From: Gammaproteobacteria bacterium
Lineage (GTDB): Bacteria > Pseudomonadota > Gammaproteobacteria > GRL18
Direction: 5' to 3'
Assembly (NCBI GenBank): GCA_024511395.1
Contig: JANELJ010000027.1
Span: forward strand, 1 to 12,708
Length of the DNA stretch: 12,708 nucleotides
Positions 9,859 to 12,708 of the stretch are shown one piece after another (within the stretch, counting starts at the first letter, position 1; each line of letters starts with the position of its first letter). Position numbers and translations under genes: made by a program. A model generated the notes under the pieces. It was not told the origin of the DNA. It was given only the letters and a program-made list of their open reading frames with translations, and made no database searches.

Positions 9859-9923
9859 TTAGTACTCACCTCTCGTTTATGATCGCCGGATTCAAAAACA
9901 TCCATTGATCGGTTGCAGGATAG

Positions 9924-9948
9924 GAATTTATCTTTAATCGATAAATTC
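9924..9948 (-). repeat. 9-bp hairpin in rplJ leader
   Basis: GAATTTATC (9924-9932) and GATAAATTC (9940-9948) form a perfect 9-bp stem with a 7-nt loop, about 65 nt before the rplJ start. It is AT-rich and lacks a following T-run. It is probably a structural part of the 3' half of the L10 leader. Confidence 0.45.
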
Positions 9949-9958
9949 TCTTTTACCG

Positions 9959-9978
9959 GTTGTTGTTTTTGCAACAAC
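9959..9978 (-). repeat. 7-bp hairpin in rplJ leader
   Basis: GTTGTTG (9959-9965) and CAACAAC (9972-9978) form a perfect 7-bp stem with a 6-nt A-rich loop on the RNA strand. It sits between the L10-binding element and the next hairpin. Role unknown. Confidence 0.45.
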
Positions 9979-9993
9979 TAAACGATGATTTTT

Positions 9994-10145
9994 AGCATCC
10001 AAAGAGCTTAATTGTTCACCGTCTGCGCAGGCTGTTTCCAGTCAGGAAAACGATTAAGAAAGCTGTTTAAAGCCTTCACCTACGGTCTTTGACGTTTACC
10101 ACAAGCTCTTGCAAGGCAAGCTGGATGCTTAATGGTAAACCAAAG
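9994..10145 (-). promoter_or_regulatory. L10 leader, autoregulatory mRNA element
   Basis: The RNA strand contains GACCGUAGGUGAAGGCU (10087 to 10071) facing AGCCUGCGCAGACGGUGAAC (10033 to 10014). ACCGU pairs with ACGGU and AGGCU with AGCCU, flanking an asymmetric internal loop (GGUGA opposite GCGCAG), with an inner hairpin UUUCC/GGAAA (10035-10049). The same GACCGUAGG and CUGCG(U/C)AGACGGUGA blocks are known in the E. coli rplJ leader, where the L10-L7/L12 complex binds a kink-turn and represses translation. Upstream, a 13-bp stem with a 2-nt bulge (10087-10101 with 10133-10145) starts just after the rplA stop. A 16-bp alternative helix joins 9994-10009 to the split segment 10103-10110 plus 10122-10129. 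The motif match is by eye. Confidence 0.85.
10129..10143. repeat. 15-nt inverted repeat, copy in rplJ leader
   Basis: TTAATGGTAAACCAA on the plus strand, the exact reverse complement of 9283-9297. On the RNA it forms most of the 5' arm of the first leader hairpin, so pairing with the distant copy would compete with that hairpin. Confidence 0.6.
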
Positions 10146-10153
10146 TTCTTTTT

Positions 10154-10852
10154 TTATTTGGTAGCAACACTACCCTGTTCAATTGCCATGCCTGGACCAT
10201 GAGTGGTTGAGACGCTGATCTTCTTTAAATATACACCTTTGGCAGAAGCCGGCTTGGCTTTCTGCAGGTCAGTAATCAGTGCTTCCAGGTTGCCTTTTAA
10301 GGCGTCTGCATCAAAACTAATCTTACCGATTGAGCAATGAACGATACCACCCTTGTCCGCACGGAAACGAACTTGGCCGCCTTTAGCGTTTTTAACGGCA
10401 GTGGTGACATCAGGTGTAACGGTACCCACTTTAGGGTTAGGCATCAGGCCGCGTGGTCCCAAGATCTGACCTAACTGACCAACAACGCGCATAGTATCCG
10501 GCGTGGCAATCACCACGTCAAAGTTCATGTCGCCGCCTTTAACCTGAGCAGCCAGGTCTTCAAAACCGACCACATCAGCACCGGCTTCTTTAGCTTTTTC
10601 AGCATTATCGCCCTGAGCAAATACCGCAACGCGAACGTCTTTACCGGTACCGTTTGGAAGTACACTGGCACCACGGACATTCTGGTCGGACTTACGAGTG
10701 TCAATACCCAGGTTAATGCTTACGTCTACAGACTCTTCAAATTTGGAATGAGGCAGTGACTTAAGTAACTCAACCGCTTCATCAAAACCGTATAATTTTC
10801 CAGGTTCGACTTTTTCTGCAATGACTTTCTGTCTTTTGGTTAACTTGGCCAT
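10154..10852 (-). CDS. rplA: 50S ribosomal protein L1
   Basis: Binds 23S rRNA to form the mobile L1 stalk at the exit-tRNA side; in E. coli it also represses the rplK-rplA mRNA. It is 232 residues (E. coli 234). The two-domain L1 fold is indicated by the N-terminal [15 protein letters not shown], the conserved [16 protein letters not shown] at 131-146, and the C-terminal return to domain I with [13 protein letters not shown]. The start is ATG at 10850-10852, a single base after the rplK stop, with GGAG nine bases upstream inside the rplK end. This spacing points to translational coupling. The 295 nt after the stop codon is the L10 leader. Confidence 0.98.
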   Translation of the reverse strand: MAKLTKRQKVIAEKVEPGKLYGFDEAVELLKSLPHSKFEESVDVSINLGIDTRKSDQNVRGASVLPNGTGKDVRVAVFAQGDNAEKAKEAGADVVGFEDLAAQVKGGDMNFDVVIATPDTMRVVGQLGQILGPRGLMPNPKVGTVTPDVTTAVKNAKGGQVRFRADKGGIVHCSIGKISFDADALKGNLEALITDLQKAKPASAKGVYLKKISVSTTHGPGMAIEQGSVATK

Positions 10853-10853
10853 G

Positions 10854-11288
10854 TTACTTCACTCCCTCTGTATTAAGTCCCATACTTCTTGCCGTACCGG
10901 CAATTGTACGTACCGCTGCGCCCATATCGGCAGCAGAGAGATCAGGCATTTTAATAGTGGCAATTTCTTCTAACTGCTCACGATTAACGGTACCCACCTT
11001 GTCACGGTTAGGAACACTAGAACCTTTTGGAATACCGGCGGCTTTCTTTAACAGAACAGCAGCTGGCGGTGTTTTGGTAATAAAGGTAAAGCTGCGGTCA
11101 TTGAATACTGTAATAACAACAGGAACGGGCATGCCTTTTTCCAGGCTGTCTGTTTTGGCATTAAATGCCTTACAGAATTCCATAATGTTAACACCGTGCT
11201 GACCCAGAGCCGGGCCTACTGGTGGACTAGGATTTGCAGAACCCGCAGGAACCTGCAATTTGATATATGCTTCGATTTTTTTAGCCAT
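10854..11288 (-). CDS. rplK: 50S ribosomal protein L11
   Basis: Binds the GTPase-associated region of 23S rRNA at the stalk base; it is the protein whose state governs RelA activation and thiostrepton action. It is 144 residues (E. coli 142). Visible are the N-terminal domain with the proline-rich [20 protein letters not shown] (19-38) and the C-terminal RNA-binding domain with GTARSMGL near the end. The start is ATG at 11286-11288, with GAGGAAA a few bases upstream and the family start [13 protein letters not shown]. It is the first gene of the L11 transcription unit suggested by the TATAAT box upstream. Confidence 0.98.
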   Translation of the reverse strand: MAKKIEAYIKLQVPAGSANPSPPVGPALGQHGVNIMEFCKAFNAKTDSLEKGMPVPVVITVFNDRSFTFITKTPPAAVLLKKAAGIPKGSSVPNRDKVGTVNREQLEEIATIKMPDLSAADMGAAVRTIAGTARSMGLNTEGVK

Positions 11289-11311
11289 AATTTCCTCGTT
11301 TGGGTAATAAC

Positions 11312-11335
11312 GCCCTGAATTGAATCAGTATAGGC
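11312..11335 (-). promoter_or_regulatory. rplK leader stem-loop, possible L1 operator
   Basis: On the RNA strand GCC (11335-11333) pairs with GGC (11314-11312). After a 4-nt UAUA bulge, CUGA pairs with UCAG around a 6-nt loop. In E. coli L1 represses translation by binding an asymmetric stem near the rplK start. The position fits, but I cannot match the L1 recognition motif with certainty. Confidence 0.25.
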
Positions 11336-11357
11336 TCCCCTGTTAATGCAGCCGAGT

Positions 11358-11386
11358 ATTATACCCGACAAATAGCAATACCGCTA
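11358..11386 (-). promoter_or_regulatory. candidate sigma-70 promoter for rplK
   Basis: On the minus strand a perfect TATAAT (11363 to 11358) lies about 70 nt before the rplK start. The -35 region at the 17-nt spacing reads TAGCGG, a poor match that falls inside the upstream hairpin, and there is no TG extension. E. coli has a promoter (PL11) in the same nusG-rplK gap, which supports the call. A start near 11351 would give a leader of about 60 nt. Confidence 0.45.
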
Positions 11387-11408
11387 CAGTTTTTTAACTG
11401 CAGCGGTA
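11379..11408 (-). terminator. GC-rich hairpin after nusG, probable terminator
   Basis: Arms 11379-11391 and 11396-11408 form a 13-bp stem with one G-U pair and an AAAA loop on the RNA strand, 13 nt after the nusG stop. It is followed by UUGCUAUUUGU, a broken U-tract. It is most likely a weak terminator or attenuator for the secE-nusG transcript, ending just before the candidate rplK promoter. Confidence 0.5.
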
Positions 11409-11421
11409 GTATAAATATGCT

Positions 11422-11955
11422 TTAAGCTTTTTCGACCTGGATAAACTGCAGATCAACCGGTGTGGAACGACCGAAGATGCTGACTAAGACGCGCATTCTG
11501 CTTTTGTCGTAGTCCACTTCTTCAACTACGCCGTTAAAGTCATTAAACGGGCCGTCGATAATACGTACCATTTCACCCACTTCAAACAGGACTTTAGGTC
11601 TGGGTTTGTCTATACCTTCCTGAATACGATTCAGAATCGCATCGACTTCTTTATCAGAAATTGGAGCCGGCTCATCTTTCTTACCGCCGATAAAGCCCAG
11701 TACTCTTGGTCCATCCTTGACTAGGTGCCAAGTATCATCATTCATATCCATCTGCACCAAGACATAACCCGGGAAGAATTTGTGTTCGCTTTTGCGCTTT
11801 TTGCCGCCGCGCATTTCAACCACTTCTTCGGTAGGTACCAGAATTTCCCCGAAAGAATCTTCCATACCATAACGGGCAATGCGCTCTTCAAGAGAGTGCT
11901 TGACTGCTTTTTCGTAACCTGAAAAGGCCTGTACTACATACCAACGTAATGCCAT
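11422..11955 (-). CDS. nusG: transcription termination/antitermination factor NusG
   Basis: Binds the clamp of RNA polymerase, reduces pausing, and links to Rho or to ribosomal protein S10. It is 177 residues (E. coli 181). The NGN domain covers about 4-105, with [11 protein letters not shown] at the start and [10 protein letters not shown] at 60-69. A charged linker follows, then the KOW domain at about 124-177 ([17 protein letters not shown]). The start is ATG at 11953-11955 with GGGGGA upstream and the typical MALRWYVVQ start. It lies 17 nt after secE, in the usual secE-nusG pair. Confidence 0.98.
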   Translation of the reverse strand: MALRWYVVQAFSGYEKAVKHSLEERIARYGMEDSFGEILVPTEEVVEMRGGKKRKSEHKFFPGYVLVQMDMNDDTWHLVKDGPRVLGFIGGKKDEPAPISDKEVDAILNRIQEGIDKPRPKVLFEVGEMVRIIDGPFNDFNGVVEEVDYDKSRMRVLVSIFGRSTPVDLQFIQVEKA

Positions 11956-11972
11956 TTAATTATTTCCCCCAG

Positions 11973-12317
11973 CTATCCCTGACCAGTCAATAAGCGAACA
12001 CCCCAACCAATGAGCTGGTCAAAGGTCCAGAGAATAATACCCACTACCACCACCATAACACCAACGGTCAGGGTAGTCTGAGTGGTCTCTTTTTTACTGG
12101 GCCATACTACTTTTTTCATTTCAACAACCGAGGCACGGACAAACGCAATAGAGGAAGCCCCCTTTTCGGTTTTAGCTGAAATAAGAAAGGCAATAATTAC
12201 TGCGGCAAAGACACCCAGTACTCGATAAAGCACAGATAGCTCTTCCTGTGAATAATACACATACATAGATGCCGCAATGATAGCCACTGCAATAATTAGT
12301 TTTATTTTATCTGCCAT
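11973..12317 (-). CDS. secE: preprotein translocase subunit SecE
   Basis: Inner-membrane subunit that clamps SecY in the SecYEG export channel. It is 114 residues (E. coli 127), with three predicted membrane segments at about 5-22, 31-47 and 81-99, the gammaproteobacterial arrangement (many bacteria have only the last one). The amphipathic helix and conserved EMKKVVWPSKKET at 66-78 precede the third segment. The start is ATG at 12315-12317. An in-frame TAA lies three codons upstream, so no longer start is possible. There is no clear ribosome binding site (ATTAAGACATATTA), which is unusual beside its neighbours. The stop is TAG at 11973-11975. Confidence 0.95.
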   Translation of the reverse strand: MADKIKLIIAVAIIAASMYVYYSQEELSVLYRVLGVFAAVIIAFLISAKTEKGASSIAFVRASVVEMKKVVWPSKKETTQTTLTVGVMVVVVGIILWTFDQLIGWGVRLLTGQG

Positions 12318-12366
12318 TAATATGTCTTAATGCTGTTGAGAAGTACTTATAAAATACTTATCGTTT
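12318..12366 (-). other. AT-rich secE upstream region
   Basis: About 50 nt between the U-tract hairpin and secE. It holds the direct repeat TACTTAT at 12344-12350 and 12355-12361 (11-nt period). Several TATA-like hexamers occur on the minus strand (TATAAG), but none has an acceptable -35 partner, so a secE promoter is plausible but not shown. Confidence 0.3.
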
Positions 12367-12429
12367 AAAAAGAAAAAAGCACAATCCTGTTTCCATAAAG
12401 CATTTCGCCAATATCGCAAGAGTTGTGCT
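12367..12429 (-). terminator. U-tract hairpin after tRNA-Trp
   Basis: On the RNA strand AGCACAA (12429-12423) pairs with UUGUGCU (12384-12378) over 7 bp. It is followed at once by a strong U-rich tract with one C (12378-12367). The loop is long (38 nt) with no obvious strong inner stem, which weakens the call. Position suggests termination of the tuf-tRNA-Trp transcript before secE. Confidence 0.45.
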
Positions 12430-12441
12430 GCTTTCAAAATG

Positions 12442-12517
12442 TGGCAGGCCAGGAGGGAATCGAACCCCCAACCCCCGGTTTTGGAGACCGGTGCTCTGCC
12501 AATTGAGCTACTAGCCT
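12442..12517 (-). tRNA. tRNA-Trp (anticodon CCA)
   Basis: 76 nt with the 3' CCA encoded. The acceptor stem is AGGCTAG/CTGGCCT with one G-U pair. The anticodon stem CCGGT/ACCGG encloses loop CTCCAAA, giving anticodon CCA (plus-strand 12482-12484). The T-loop is TTCGATT. The sequence closely resembles E. coli tRNA-Trp in the D arm and anticodon arm. It sits 66 nt after tuf without a terminator between them, so it is probably processed from a tuf cotranscript. Confidence 0.97.
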
Positions 12518-12583
12518 GTGGTTTGAATAGTGTCTGGTTTGTTAGACCATACTTGAGGTTTTATTCAGGAAACCTTTTTAAAG

Positions 12584-12708
12584 TTACTCAATAATCTTGG
12601 CTACAACACCCGCACCAACAGTACGGCCACCTTCACGAATCGCAAAGCGTAAGCCTTCTTCCATCGCAATAGGAGCAATCAGGGTAACGACCATCTGCAC
12701 GTTATCAC
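12584..12708 (-). CDS. tuf: elongation factor Tu, C-terminal end (partial)
   Basis: Delivers aminoacyl-tRNA to the ribosome as a GTP complex. Only the last 40 codons and the TAA stop (12584-12586) are in the window; the gene runs off the right edge. The visible residues begin [20 protein letters not shown] and end [10 protein letters not shown], part of domain III, and align without gaps to the E. coli EF-Tu end. The position before tRNA-Trp and secE is that of tufB in gammaproteobacteria; whether a second tuf copy exists cannot be seen. Confidence 0.97.
   Translation of the reverse strand, partial: DNVQMVVTLIAPIAMEEGLRFAIREGGRTVGAGVVAKIIE

Noticed and set aside
1..12708. CRISPR array, insertion sequence, prophage or defence genes
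   Set aside because: No regularly spaced repeats, transposase-like frames or foreign-looking genes are present; gene order is the ancestral one throughout.

Overview
This window is a piece of the highly conserved tuf/secE/nusG/L11-L1-L10-L7-L12/RNA-polymerase cluster of a gammaproteobacterium. Every supportable gene lies on the minus strand. In transcription order (right to left) they are: tuf (3' end only), tRNA-Trp, secE, nusG, rplK, rplA, rplJ, rplL, rpoB and rpoC. The assignment to Gammaproteobacteria rests on protein similarity recalled by eye, on RpoC residue numbering that matches E. coli through the first ~700 residues, on the beta and beta' insertions typical of the group, and on tRNA-Trp sitting between tuf and secE. 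Base composition is intermediate, slightly AT-rich by eye. I cannot name the genus. Translation shows no frameshift or truncation in any of these genes, apart from tuf being cut by the window edge.

Right end (about 12318-12708): the EF-Tu C-terminus, then tRNA-Trp (CCA anticodon, CCA tail encoded), then a U-tract hairpin. Middle right (11289-12317): secE and nusG, 17 nt apart, then a spacer with a GC-rich hairpin and a TATAAT box that probably marks a separate start for the L11 operon. Middle (8832-11288): the four ribosomal stalk genes. rplK and rplA are 1 nt apart. A 295-nt leader precedes rplJ and carries the recognisable L10-binding kink-turn element plus several hairpins. rplL follows after 121 nt. 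Left (59-8533): rpoB and rpoC, preceded by a 298-nt spacer with two long perfect hairpins and separated by a 129-nt spacer. Past rpoC, 58 nt carry no terminator but end with a ribosome-binding-site-like motif, so another gene (rpsL in many relatives) probably starts just outside.

The genes work together in growth. The stalk proteins L11, L10 and L7/L12 recruit the GTPase factors, including EF-Tu. NusG and the beta/beta' subunits run transcription. SecE is the essential small subunit of the protein-export channel. Levels are balanced by mRNA structure: L10 leader autoregulation, possible L1 control, and partial attenuation or processing before rpoB.

I found no new defence, mobile or biosynthetic system. 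The observations most worth checking are RNA-level: a 15-nt perfect inverted repeat linking the rplJ leader to the rplJ-rplL spacer, a 16-bp helix in the rplJ leader that would compete with the leader's first hairpin, the tandem perfect hairpins before rpoB, and a 26-residue insertion in RpoC.
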